Assembly: GCF_004337705.1 (NCBI RefSeq)
Contig: NZ_SKBU01000001.1
Location: 62,001 to 126,000 of the forward strand
Direction of reading: 5' to 3'
DNA from: Rubrobacter taiwanensis
Lineage (GTDB): Bacteria; Actinomycetota; Rubrobacteria; Rubrobacterales; Rubrobacteraceae
Length of the DNA: 64,000 nt
Shown here: piece by piece, positions 11,245-20,068 of the stretch
How the letters are laid out: every line of letters starts with the position of its first letter
How positions within the stretch are numbered: the first letter of the stretch is position 1
The notes under the pieces: generated by a model
The model's database searches: none
What the model was told of the DNA's origin: nothing
The model's input: only the letters and a program-made list of their open reading frames with translations
Program-made: the position numbers and the translations under genes

Positions 11245-11822
11245 GCACCGGGGGGGAGAGTAGGGGCGGTAACCCCGCCGGGGTGAGCGGCGTGGAGGTC
11301 TCCGCGGCGACCGGAGACTCCGGCCTCCTCACCCTGCCGCGGGGCCGGATCGACCGCTTCCTGAGCGTGTTGGTGATCGGGTTGCTCGCCGCGATCTTCG
11401 TTACGCTCCTCTCCCAGGTGGTCATGCGCTACGTCTTCGCCTCTCCCCTGGCCTGGTCGGAGGAGCTGGCCCGCTACCTCTTCGTGTGGCTGACCTTCCT
11501 GGGAGCCGCCCTGGCCTACCGCCTCGGGGCCCACATCGCCGTGGACCTCCTGGCCGAGTACCTGGAGCGGCGCGCGGGGGCGCGGGCGGGCCAGGTCCTG
11601 GCCCTGGCGATCCAGGCCGTGGTGGTCGCCTTCCTGGCGGCGCTGCTGGTCGGCGGGGTGGGTCTGGTGCGCGGGACCACCCACCAGGTCACGCCGGGCC
11701 TCGGCATCTCCATGTCCTGGGTCTACCTGGCCATCCCGGTCGGCAGCGCCATCATGATCCTGAGCGCCGCCGGGAAGGCGTTCGCGGCCTGGAGGCAGCG
11801 CCGGAGCGGAGCAAGCGGATGA
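11241..11822 (+). CDS. dctQ: TRAP transporter small permease (DctQ family)
   Basis: A 193-aa, four-span small subunit of the TRAP importer. After a polar N-terminal tail of about 35 residues come hydrophobic segments around 43-65, 75-100, 115-140 and 155-175. ASPLAWSEELARYLFVWLTFLGAALAYR is the DctQ signature. GTG start coupled to dctP and ATGA coupling to dctM. The N-terminal tail is longer than usual. Confidence 0.92.
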   Translation: MSTGGESRGGNPAGVSGVEVSAATGDSGLLTLPRGRIDRFLSVLVIGLLAAIFVTLLSQVVMRYVFASPLAWSEELARYLFVWLTFLGAALAYRLGAHIAVDLLAEYLERRAGARAGQVLALAIQAVVVAFLAALLVGGVGLVRGTTHQVTPGLGISMSWVYLAIPVGSAIMILSAAGKAFAAWRQRRSGASG

Positions 11823-13096
11823 TAGAGGGCCTGCTGCTCCTGGGGGTGCTCCTGCTGCTGGTCCTGGTCGGGGTGCCGGTGGCCTTCGCCTTCGGGCTCG
11901 CCGCGCTGCTGGTGGTGCTGTTCGTGCTCGAGTTGCCGCTGGTGATCATCGCCCAGCAGGCCGGCACCGGGGCCGACTCGTTTACCCTGCTGGCCATACC
12001 GCTCTTCCTGCTGGCCGGGGCGCTGATGAACGCCGGCGGGATCACGCGCCGCCTGGTCCGCTTCGCCAACGTCATCGTGGGGTGGGTGACCGGCGGCCTG
12101 GGGCTGGTGAACGTGGGGGTGAGCATCTTCTTCGCCGGCATCTCGGGCTCGGCGGTGGCCGACACCTCGGCGGTGGGCAAGGCCATGATCCCCGGCATGG
12201 CGCAGCAGGGCTACCCCCGCTCTTTCGCCGCGGCGGTCACGGCCGCCTCATCGGTGGTCGGGCCCATAATTCCGCCCAGCATCCCCATCGTGGTGTATGC
12301 GGTCGCCTCCGGGCTGCCCATAGGCACGCTCTTTCTGGCGGGCATCGGGCCGGGGCTCTTCTTCGGGGCGGTGCTCCTGACGCTCACCTACCTCATCTCG
12401 CGGCGGCGGGGCTTCCCGCGCCAGCCGCGCATATCTCTGAAGGTGGCGGTGAAGTCCTTCCTGGACGCCGTCGGGGCGCTGGTGATGCCCCTGATCATCG
12501 TGCTGGGGGTGGTGGGCGGCGTCTTTACGGTCACGGAGGCGGCCGCGGCGGCCGCGTTCTACGCCCTGGTCCTCTCGACGCTCGTGTACCGGGAGCTGAA
12601 GCTGCGGGACCTGCCCCGGGTGCTGCTGGAGGCCGGGCTCTCCTCGGCGGTGATCATGTTCATCATAGCGGTGGCCAGCCTCTTCGGATGGGTGCTGGTC
12701 CGCTCGGGGTTCCCCCGGCTGCTGGGCGACTTCCTCTCCGGCGAGGCTTTCAACCTGATCCTCGTCCTGGCGATGATCAACGTCATGCTCCTGGTCTTCG
12801 GGCTCTTCGTGGAGGGGAACGCGGCCATAATCATCTTCACGCCGCTCCTTCTACCGACCGTGACGGCGCTCGGGGTCGATCCCCTGCACTTCGGGATAAT
12901 CATGGTCTTCAACCTGATGCTCGGCCTCATAACCCCGCCGGTCGGGATGTGCCTGTTCGTGGCCTCGGAGATCGCGGGGGTCTCGGTGGCGAAGCTGAGC
13001 TGGGCCCTGGCTCCCTTCCTCGTGGCCGGCATCCTCACCCTGCTCGTCATAACCTACCGGCCGCCGCTGACGCTCTACCTGCCCTCGCTCCTGTAG
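11819..13096 (+). CDS. dctM: TRAP transporter large permease (DctM family)
   Basis: A 425-aa, roughly 12-span ion-coupled permease. Signatures include AIPLFLLAGALMNAGGITRRLV, FFAGISGSAVADTSAVGKAMIPGM and FNLMLGLITPPVGMCLFVASEIAG. The ATG at 11819 overlaps the dctQ stop; the frame is open further upstream but only in dctQ shadow. Its last 22 bp overlap the 3' end of the convergent amidohydrolase remnant. It completes the DctPQM set started at 10252. Confidence 0.94.
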   Translation: MIEGLLLLGVLLLLVLVGVPVAFAFGLAALLVVLFVLELPLVIIAQQAGTGADSFTLLAIPLFLLAGALMNAGGITRRLVRFANVIVGWVTGGLGLVNVGVSIFFAGISGSAVADTSAVGKAMIPGMAQQGYPRSFAAAVTAASSVVGPIIPPSIPIVVYAVASGLPIGTLFLAGIGPGLFFGAVLLTLTYLISRRRGFPRQPRISLKVAVKSFLDAVGALVMPLIIVLGVVGGVFTVTEAAAAAAFYALVLSTLVYRELKLRDLPRVLLEAGLSSAVIMFIIAVASLFGWVLVRSGFPRLLGDFLSGEAFNLILVLAMINVMLLVFGLFVEGNAAIIIFTPLLLPTVTALGVDPLHFGIIMVFNLMLGLITPPVGMCLFVASEIAGVSVAKLSWALAPFLVAGILTLLVITYRPPLTLYLPSLL

Positions 13097-13524
13097 AACC
13101 CCAGGACGCGCAGGATGTTGCCGCCCAGGACCAGCGCCCGGTACATGGCCAGCCGGACGTGCATCATGAAGAACGGGGTGTCGCTGCCAAAGCACACGCG
13201 GCCGGCGCCGACTTGCTCGATGGCTTCCAGGACGGCGTTCTCCGGGATGGCGCTCCCGATGATGGTTACGTTTCGGTGCCGGGTTGCGATCTCGATCGCG
13301 GCCCGGGAGAGCGGAGGCAGGGCGGCGCCGCCCATGTGGACCATCAGGAACTCGACCTCCGGGAACCTCCCGGCGAGGTTGCCCAGGCCGTAGGGGTGGG
13401 TGTTCTCGTAGGAGTCCGCGCCTACGTGGAAGGCGAGGGGCTTGCCGTACTCCGCGGCCCGCTCGATGCAGGGCGGCTTGGGGGCGTCTTCTCGGACGAG
13501 CGCGAGGTATGGGGCGATGAAGTA
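13075..13524 (-). pseudogene. Amidohydrolase-family gene, 5'-truncated
   Basis: The frame encodes about 149 residues of the C-terminal half of a TIM-barrel amidohydrolase (amidohydrolase-2/ACMSD-like). GKPLAFHVG, EVEFLMVHMGG and GAGRVCFGSDTPFF carry the metal-binding His residues and the final Asp of the fold. Upstream, an in-frame TAG at 13525-13527 ends the homology abruptly, and no start codon or N-terminal metal motif is found. The break coincides with the edge of the restriction-modification block. The missing 5' half was not found at the other edge of the block. The gene probably once belonged to the leftward aldolase-kinase operon. Confidence 0.7.
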
Positions 13525-13547
13525 CTATTCTTCGTCGGAAACGTCGC

Positions 13548-13578
13548 TTGGGCATGGTTTTCGAGTAGTCATGCCCAA
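13548..13578. repeat. Inverted repeat at the edge of the RM block
   Basis: TTGGGCATG at 13548-13556 is matched by CATGCCCAA at 13570-13578 with a 13-base loop. It lies between the truncated amidohydrolase and the RM operon. It could be the operon's terminator, though no U-run follows, or a relic of a mobile element end. Confidence 0.4.
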
Positions 13579-13761
13579 ACACTAACGCTCCCAAGCTATA
13601 AAGTTCATTACATTCTTTAGGAGAATAGGCTTGCCGCCTTTCCCCGCTGGCAGACTGCGAACTTACGCTCAGGGGCTTGGGACGATTCGCAGGGGCAGCT
13701 TGCGACCCGTCCCGATGGGTCACGCCTTCTCGCCACTAAGATAGGATAGCCACTGGATCGC

Positions 13762-15006
13762 CTACAAACGCTCAATTTTCTTTAGAGCATTAGCCAGTTC
13801 GTAGTCGGGATCCGGAAAGCGGATAATCCAGTAACCTTCGAATCTCTTCCGCGATTCCTCCGCTGCCTCGGAGAAGTCGATCCCGGCTTCCTTCAACTTT
13901 TTGGCCTCCGTTTCGTGAAGCGACGAGGTGAAGACCCTCGGCTGCAACCTTCGAACGTTATAGTTGAGGTACGTGAACAGGATGAAAAAGACTGACGCCA
14001 AAAGCTTCTCGGCTTCTTTATGGTCGCTCTCGCGAGCCCAGAGTGCCCCCTCGGCGGAGCGTTCTAGCGGTCTGGTGTTAAAGTTGATGCTCACCCCGAA
14101 CGTCCTTTCGGTAGTGCCCATCTCAACGAAGGTGTCGGCCAGAACCTCCAACGCTTCCATGTCTCCCGCTTCTATCGCGGCCCCTCCGAAGGGCCGGAGG
14201 CCGTCCACCAGGTAGTAGATGCTCTCAGCGGGGCCCAATCTTCCCAGTAGGGAGTCCGTGGCGTCCCTCACGAAGGTACAGACTTCTCGCTCGACCCAGA
14301 CGCTATCGGTGCGCTTCTGTGGGAACTGGTACTCGAAGAAGCCGGGCTTTCTTTCCTTGAGCCGGGATTTCTGCTCCCGCACGTACCATTGCAGGAAATA
14401 ACTCAGGTGGTTCATGCTCAGGTGCAGACTCGTGTAGTCGGTAGAGAGCGCCAGGTTGTTGAGGGATTCTCCGAGACCGCGGACGGCCAGGGAGACGGTG
14501 TTGCGGTCTCCGCGTTTGACTCCCTCTACCGCCCTGGAGAAGACAAAACCGGAAAACTCTGCCGGGCTGATCCGCGCGAACCACACCGCGGCGAACCTCG
14601 CCAGCGCCATGAAGGTCAGTATCACGGGTCCCACAGTCCCTGCGGCCCACTCTTGGGTTGACCGGCTCGCGGTCTGACCACTCAAATCCAGCCACCCCAG
14701 GAGGAAAATACAGAGGGCGGGCACCTCGAAGAGTAGGGCCACAACGAACATGAATCCCGGACTGTTCACAACCAGCGCACCGGCCCTTCCGGTGTAGGCG
14801 GTGGCCTGCTGCTGGATGATGAGCACTATCACGCCGAAGGCTATCGTCACGGGGATGGCGGCGAACTGTGCCAGGGAGGACAGGAAGGTCGAGATTGCCT
14901 CGGGGTTATTGGAGAGGAAGGTCCAGCCAGAGAGCTTCTGTGTTATTACGACCAACCCCAGAGAGGCCAGAACGAGTAGCGAGGACTTGATCAGAGCACG
15001 GACCAT
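13762..15006 (-). CDS. Membrane protein of unknown function, linked to type III RM
   Basis: A 414-aa protein. Hydrophobic segments are seen near residues 6-24, 45-66, 82-108 and 120-145, so the N-terminal third is a four-span membrane domain. The remaining 265 residues are soluble and probably cytoplasmic, helix-rich, with many aromatics (TDYTSLHLSMNHLSYFLQWY). No known family is recognised and no catalytic motif stands out. It lies 113 bp downstream of mod on the same strand and probably belongs to the res-mod transcript. Base composition is lower in GC than the catabolic genes outside, like mod. A role in restriction, sensing or membrane-directed defence is a guess from context only. Confidence 0.75.
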   Translation of the reverse strand: MVRALIKSSLLVLASLGLVVITQKLSGWTFLSNNPEAISTFLSSLAQFAAIPVTIAFGVIVLIIQQQATAYTGRAGALVVNSPGFMFVVALLFEVPALCIFLLGWLDLSGQTASRSTQEWAAGTVGPVILTFMALARFAAVWFARISPAEFSGFVFSRAVEGVKRGDRNTVSLAVRGLGESLNNLALSTDYTSLHLSMNHLSYFLQWYVREQKSRLKERKPGFFEYQFPQKRTDSVWVEREVCTFVRDATDSLLGRLGPAESIYYLVDGLRPFGGAAIEAGDMEALEVLADTFVEMGTTERTFGVSINFNTRPLERSAEGALWARESDHKEAEKLLASVFFILFTYLNYNVRRLQPRVFTSSLHETEAKKLKEAGIDFSEAAEESRKRFEGYWIIRFPDPDYELANALKKIERL

Positions 15007-15119
15007 GCGTCATAGCCCCTCGGCTGTTTCGGCCTTCCGGTGCGCCATCGACTCTTTGAAACTATCCCTTCCTAACGGTTGCCCCGCCTGATCCGCCGCA
15101 CTTTGACAGAAGACGTTTT

Positions 15120-17246
15120 TTACTCGTTTGCAGCCAACTCTTCCGTGATCAAGACTTCCTCGCCGAGCATGTCGGTGATCTTGACGGCAACCGTAACAGG
15201 GCCGCCAGAGTCGGGGGCGGGAAGCTCGTAGGAGCCTTTGACTAGGTCGTTCTTGCTCTCGGGGACGTCGTAGAGGGCAACATCCAGCGCTTCGCCATCG
15301 TAGTCGGGGTCGATCATTACGGAGTCGACCATCGCGCGCCAGTCGGTGATCCTGGCCTTGAACAGCGAAGTGTCACCGGCGTCCATGCCGAGCCGCTCTA
15401 CAATGGTCGGGCTGATGAAGTCTTCGATCTCGACGCGGATCTTGCCGTCGGCCCGGTCCACTCTCACGTCGGCCTGGGCGGGCTGGTGGACGAAGAACTT
15501 GCCGTATTGCTGATCCGTGCGGAGCTCTATGACCCGGATCTTATTGGCGAACTCCATGGGACGGTTCATCTTATCGAGCTTGACGATACCCCGGTGCTTG
15601 TTCCACTCCTCCAGCCAGTGATCGGCCTGCAGCTCCTTGCCGACGCAGACGAGCAGGATGCCACGCGTCTCCTCTCCCCCGCGGGCTTCGAGCTCGCGCC
15701 GGACCTCTTCGAGGTCCATGATACCGAGCGGGTGGTCGAAGGGGACGATCTTGACCAGTTCCTGCTTGCTGCCGGTGCCAAGCGTGCCGTCGAAGAAGCC
15801 GTCGGTCTTGGTGCGGTCTATGCCGATGTGCTCGCACGCCAGGTTGGCGGCCTCATTGTGCTGAATCGCCAGGTCGTAGTCGTTGACCCGATAGACGGAG
15901 AAGGACGTTTGAGCGGGAACAGGTAGCTCATCTTCCATATCCTCAAAACCATATTGCTCGGGAGCCTTTGCGCGTTCAACCTGGATTGCAATGGTCTTCT
16001 GCAAACGCCTGGAGGTCGTCTGAATAGCACCTTTATTGATGTCGCAACCGATCCAGCGACGGCCCAGTTCCTGTGCTGCTATAGCGGTGGTTCCGCTACC
16101 GATGAAGCAGTCGAGCACCAGATCGCCTGGATTGGAGAACCCCTGGACAATGCGAGCGAGCAGTGCCCGCGGCTTCTCCGTAGGGTACTCGACGCCACCT
16201 TTCATGCGCCCAACCGCAGTCCAGATGGACTGTAGGACCTGGCCTTCCCGTTCGTCCAGGTAGCTGACGCGGCATCTCGCTGCTCCCTTCTCAGGGTTTC
16301 TCAAGAACAGCTCTCCCCGTTCCAGAGCCGCTTCCATGCCTTCAAGATCATACGGCCATACACGCTTGTTAGAGGGACGAGCTCCCCGCCAAGTGAATCG
16401 GCGGGTAGGGTCATTGCCTTTGTATGTGCAGTCGTCGAGTTTGAAGCGTCGGCCCTGTCCTTCAAGTTCCGGTTTGTAAGGGACCCTATCGCCGTTCTCT
16501 AACTCTGTGAGGCTGTATTCCTTGAGCGCCGCTTCGGACAGAGGTTCGGCAACCTCTTGCCAGTTATACGTTACTTTCTCACCCTTGCTGTACCAGAGCA
16601 GCGTGTCGTGAATCCGCCCGACCCTACCCTTAGCGTCGTTGTGGGGGTCGGTCCTCTGCCAGATTACTTCGTTCTGCAAAGCTTCTTGCCCAAAAACCTC
16701 GTCCATCAGGCAACGTAGCTGATGGCTCTTGTGCCAATCGCAATGCAGCCAGATACTGCCGTCGTTTGCAAGAAGCTCCTTCAAGAGAATTAACCGCTCG
16801 TACATAAACTGGAGATAGTTATCGTTGGTCCAGATGTCCGTGTACTGGATCTGCTCTCCGAGCGAAAGGCTCTCTCCTTCGAGCGTTGCCTCCTTAGCAG
16901 TGCCTCTTAGCTGAACCTGACGAACATAATCCGCAGCTGAATCGAAAGGCGGGTCTATGTAGATGAGGTTGACCTTGTCGCGGAAGCCGCTCGTCAACAG
17001 GTTGGCGAGGACCTCTTTGTTGTCGCCATAGAAGAGCAGGCCACCTTTTGGGTACTGAGCCGGCCAATCTTCCCAGCGGTCGTCCTCCGACTCTGTGGGC
17101 GCGCCGTTCGCGTGGTAGGTCTCCATGAGTTGCGCGGGGAAGGCGTTGACCCTGGAGAGGGCGCGCTTGCCGACCCAACTGAGCATGGGGCGGCCCTTGA
17201 CCGGGCCTATCTTCGCCGTGACACTCGCCTTGTCCTTCGTAGTCAT
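15120..17246 (-). CDS. Type III DNA methyltransferase (Mod)
   Basis: A 708-aa adenine-N6 methyltransferase of the beta class: motif IV DPPF (residues 98-101, in LIYIDPPFDSAADY) comes before the AdoMet motif I FIGSGT (residues 381-386, LVLDCFIGSGTTAIAAQELG). This order and length fit Mod subunits of type III restriction systems, which both methylate and recognise the target; the recognition region usually lies between these motifs. The C-terminal 300 residues are Mod-specific with no clear motif. It starts 6 bp after the res stop. The middle of the gene is clearly AT-richer than the flanking metabolism genes, a sign of transfer. Confidence 0.92.
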   Translation of the reverse strand: MTTKDKASVTAKIGPVKGRPMLSWVGKRALSRVNAFPAQLMETYHANGAPTESEDDRWEDWPAQYPKGGLLFYGDNKEVLANLLTSGFRDKVNLIYIDPPFDSAADYVRQVQLRGTAKEATLEGESLSLGEQIQYTDIWTNDNYLQFMYERLILLKELLANDGSIWLHCDWHKSHQLRCLMDEVFGQEALQNEVIWQRTDPHNDAKGRVGRIHDTLLWYSKGEKVTYNWQEVAEPLSEAALKEYSLTELENGDRVPYKPELEGQGRRFKLDDCTYKGNDPTRRFTWRGARPSNKRVWPYDLEGMEAALERGELFLRNPEKGAARCRVSYLDEREGQVLQSIWTAVGRMKGGVEYPTEKPRALLARIVQGFSNPGDLVLDCFIGSGTTAIAAQELGRRWIGCDINKGAIQTTSRRLQKTIAIQVERAKAPEQYGFEDMEDELPVPAQTSFSVYRVNDYDLAIQHNEAANLACEHIGIDRTKTDGFFDGTLGTGSKQELVKIVPFDHPLGIMDLEEVRRELEARGGEETRGILLVCVGKELQADHWLEEWNKHRGIVKLDKMNRPMEFANKIRVIELRTDQQYGKFFVHQPAQADVRVDRADGKIRVEIEDFISPTIVERLGMDAGDTSLFKARITDWRAMVDSVMIDPDYDGEALDVALYDVPESKNDLVKGSYELPAPDSGGPVTVAVKITDMLGEEVLITEELAANE

Positions 17247-17252
17247 ACGGGG

Positions 17253-19937
17253 CTACCTACCTTCCGTGAACTCGCGGGCGCGCTTCATCTTAGAGCGCAC
17301 CAGATCGCCCGCCGGGGCGAAGATGATCTCGTACTCGATCTTGCCGGGCTGCAGGTCCTCCAGGCTCTTGACAGCCAGGGCCTTGCGCCCCTCGTCACTG
17401 GTGGCCGCGCCGCGCGCCATCTCCTCGGTGACGGTCTTCTCGTACTGCTCGCTCTTTATCTCGACGATCAGGCATCGTCCCGAGCCTTCCGGCTCGCCCT
17501 CCTCGGGCTTGAGCCGGATGATGAAGTCGGGGGTGTAGCGCCGGTTCTTGTTCGCCGCGTCCCTCCACTCGACGAAGAAATCCGTCTTCTTGGGATCGGT
17601 GATGGCCCCGGTGAAGTAAATGTCTTCGACAAGATCCGGCTTCAGGTTCAGATGTTCGAGCATCTGAGTAAAGAAGGAGCGCTCGGGTACGGAGTCGAAG
17701 TTGTAGGGGTGGTAGTGGAACCCGAAGCCATGCGGGTTCTCCGAGTCGGGCAGCAAGTTGAGTATGAGGTGCTCCCTGTCCTCGGCGTAGGAGATAGAGG
17801 TTGCGTACTCGCCGTTCTTCTCGTCCAGCCAGCCCTCCGGCTTGACGATCTCGATGGTGAGGGCAACCGTCTCCTCCCCTTCCTCGTAGCGGCAGGTCTG
17901 CTCCTCGATCTGTGCCGCCACTGCGGGCAGGTGATCGGCGGGCATCTCACCCTCGGGGTAGAGTCTGGAGAGCAGGCGCCGGGTCTTCAAGGCGTCTAGG
18001 CGGTAGGTAGACGCGAGCGACGTAGCCGCCTTATAAAGGTCGGTGGTCTCGCCGGCGACGTCTAAGGGGATGTCATCCACGGCGCGCAGCACGCTCTTGG
18101 TGCCGGCCCGTTCGCCGACGCTGTATGTGGTCCGTAGCATCGCCTCTGCGGAGCCGTCGTCCTCGGGCCTCTTCAGCATCAGGCCGTCCGTGATGGAGCC
18201 GTTCTCGGAATCGAGCCTGCGGATGACGCGGCGCGTGAAGGTAACGATCAGGGGAGGTGGAGGCGCAGCAGGGTCCTTGAGGTGCAGGACGGCGGTCTTC
18301 TTTTTCTTCTCGGATTTGGTGAGGTTCCCGAGCGTTTCGCCGTAGGTCTCCTGGAGCTGCTTGTCCAGGGTGGCGCGGTTCTCATCGGAGATGTAGACGC
18401 GAGCACGCACGTTGTTGCCCGGCACCTGCCGCAGGCAGCGGCTCGCGGCCTGCAAGACAAAATTGTTAGAGGTCTTGAGCTTGCGGGCGAGGGCGCAGGC
18501 GAAGAGGCTAGGGCAGTTCCAGCCCTCAGTTCCCTTGTTTACCAGCAGGATCACGCGGTGGGGAGAATCCGGGTCGTTGAGGCGGTTGAAGGCGTCGATC
18601 TCCTCCTGGCTGGAGTCTGAGGTGTTCCGCAGGACCACGGCAGGACCCAGGCCGATCTCCGAGAGGGTGGCTTCGACGACGGGCCGGAGCTCTTCGAGGT
18701 CGTTAGTCTGGGGGAAGTAGATCGCCAGCTTCGCTGGCGCGCCGTCGGGCAGGGCCACGTCCCTGTAACCGTCGAAGAAATCCAGAACTACGTCGCGCAC
18801 GAACTCGCTGGTCGCCGCGGCGTCGAAGCGGTAGGAAAGGATACTATCCTCCACCTCTTTGAGGATGCCCTCGGCTATGCCCTCGGCGAGGCCGTACCAG
18901 ATCACCACGTCCTTGAGGACCTGCTTCTTGTAGTAGGGAGTGCCGGTGGTGTTGACGACGCAGACGAGCCGGGTCTTGTCCGCCAAGTAATCTACCGTCT
19001 GGCGCACCCTTTTCAGGCTCTTCTCCACGTCCTGTCCGTAGGTGTGGTGCGCCTCGTCGGAGAAGATCGCCAAATGAGGCAAACTCGCTATGGTCTGGAG
19101 GCGACGGTTGGCGATTTCCTCGGCCCGCTGCTCCTCGGTCTGCATCTGGAGCTGCGTCCAGCCTTTCTTCTTGCGCACGGGCTGCTTCTGGATGCGGATC
19201 TTCTCCGTGTTGGTGACGACCACGTTGAAGGAGGAGCCCCGCACCACAGGCACATCCGGGTCGCCGTCGCGGGTGAAGGCCAGCTTGAAGGACGCCGCGA
19301 AGCGTTTGTAGAAGCGCGGCGGCAGGATCTCGTCGTAAGGAACCTCGGCGAGCTCGCGGAGGGAGCCGATGATAGTCTTGCCGGGCGCGAAGACGAGGGC
19401 GTTCTCCACAAACTCGCCGTCCGGGTACTCGATAGCCATAGCGAACTCGGTGGCAAAGATCGCGCCAATGAGGATCGTTTTGCCCGCCCCCATTGCGAGC
19501 GCGAAGATGTAGCTGGGGTAGTCGAGGGTGAGGGTCTCGCGCAGGGAGTCCAGGCCATGCTCGCGCACCAGCTCGTCGTCGGTCCTGACGCGCTCCAGCA
19601 GACCGTCCAATCCTTCGTCGAGGATGATGTCCTGCAGGGCAGCACTGGTCAGTCCCAGCGCGTTGCGGCGCGAGCTGATGGAGGGGAACATCTGTGCGTA
19701 GAGGTCCGAGATGTGTGGGGTCTTCTCTATCAGCCGCAGGTACCAGTAGGTTTCGAGAGCGCGCCGTTGCGGCTCTCTAAGGAAGCGCAAAGTATCTACC
19801 AGCGCGCCGTCGGATACCTCTTCTGTTTGCACCTGGTACTCTAGGATTTCAGTGATGGCCGGGTATTCATTGCACGGATAGCCAACTTCGCGCCACTCCC
19901 TTACCTTCGCCCCAAGCATCTGATGCAGGTGATCCAT
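17253..19937 (-). CDS. Type III restriction endonuclease/helicase (Res)
   Basis: The Res subunit couples ATP-driven movement on DNA to cleavage. In this 894-aa protein, Walker A is in LAMGAGKTILIGAIF near residue 150 and Walker B is the DEAH box in LAIFSDEAHHTYG. Later helicase motifs include LVNKGTEGWNCPSLFACALA and AASRCLRQVPG. The C-terminal nuclease is visible as YTPDFIIRL followed by LIVEIKSE, the PD-(D/E)xK catalytic motif. Nothing is missing, so the enzyme should be active. The ATG at 19937 (MDHLHQML) has AAGAGGG upstream; a GTG 10 codons earlier is an alternative. It is first in the leftward res-mod-membrane protein operon. Confidence 0.93.
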   Translation of the reverse strand: MDHLHQMLGAKVREWREVGYPCNEYPAITEILEYQVQTEEVSDGALVDTLRFLREPQRRALETYWYLRLIEKTPHISDLYAQMFPSISSRRNALGLTSAALQDIILDEGLDGLLERVRTDDELVREHGLDSLRETLTLDYPSYIFALAMGAGKTILIGAIFATEFAMAIEYPDGEFVENALVFAPGKTIIGSLRELAEVPYDEILPPRFYKRFAASFKLAFTRDGDPDVPVVRGSSFNVVVTNTEKIRIQKQPVRKKKGWTQLQMQTEEQRAEEIANRRLQTIASLPHLAIFSDEAHHTYGQDVEKSLKRVRQTVDYLADKTRLVCVVNTTGTPYYKKQVLKDVVIWYGLAEGIAEGILKEVEDSILSYRFDAAATSEFVRDVVLDFFDGYRDVALPDGAPAKLAIYFPQTNDLEELRPVVEATLSEIGLGPAVVLRNTSDSSQEEIDAFNRLNDPDSPHRVILLVNKGTEGWNCPSLFACALARKLKTSNNFVLQAASRCLRQVPGNNVRARVYISDENRATLDKQLQETYGETLGNLTKSEKKKKTAVLHLKDPAAPPPPLIVTFTRRVIRRLDSENGSITDGLMLKRPEDDGSAEAMLRTTYSVGERAGTKSVLRAVDDIPLDVAGETTDLYKAATSLASTYRLDALKTRRLLSRLYPEGEMPADHLPAVAAQIEEQTCRYEEGEETVALTIEIVKPEGWLDEKNGEYATSISYAEDREHLILNLLPDSENPHGFGFHYHPYNFDSVPERSFFTQMLEHLNLKPDLVEDIYFTGAITDPKKTDFFVEWRDAANKNRRYTPDFIIRLKPEEGEPEGSGRCLIVEIKSEQYEKTVTEEMARGAATSDEGRKALAVKSLEDLQPGKIEYEIIFAPAGDLVRSKMKRAREFTEGR

Positions 19938-20068
19938 ACGCCCTCTTCTTAGACTATCCCTAATCACCAGCCCGCTGACCTACTACTAATAGAAGACAAG
20001 ATATGCCTCCCACCTTCGGCCCAAGCTGATCCTTCATTGTCCTACATCTTGCTCCGTCCGACAAAGCC

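Noticed and set aside
13537-13761. A transposase or integrase gene at the RM block edge
   Set aside because: No frame with transposase or recombinase motifs is present; only a short inverted repeat is seen.
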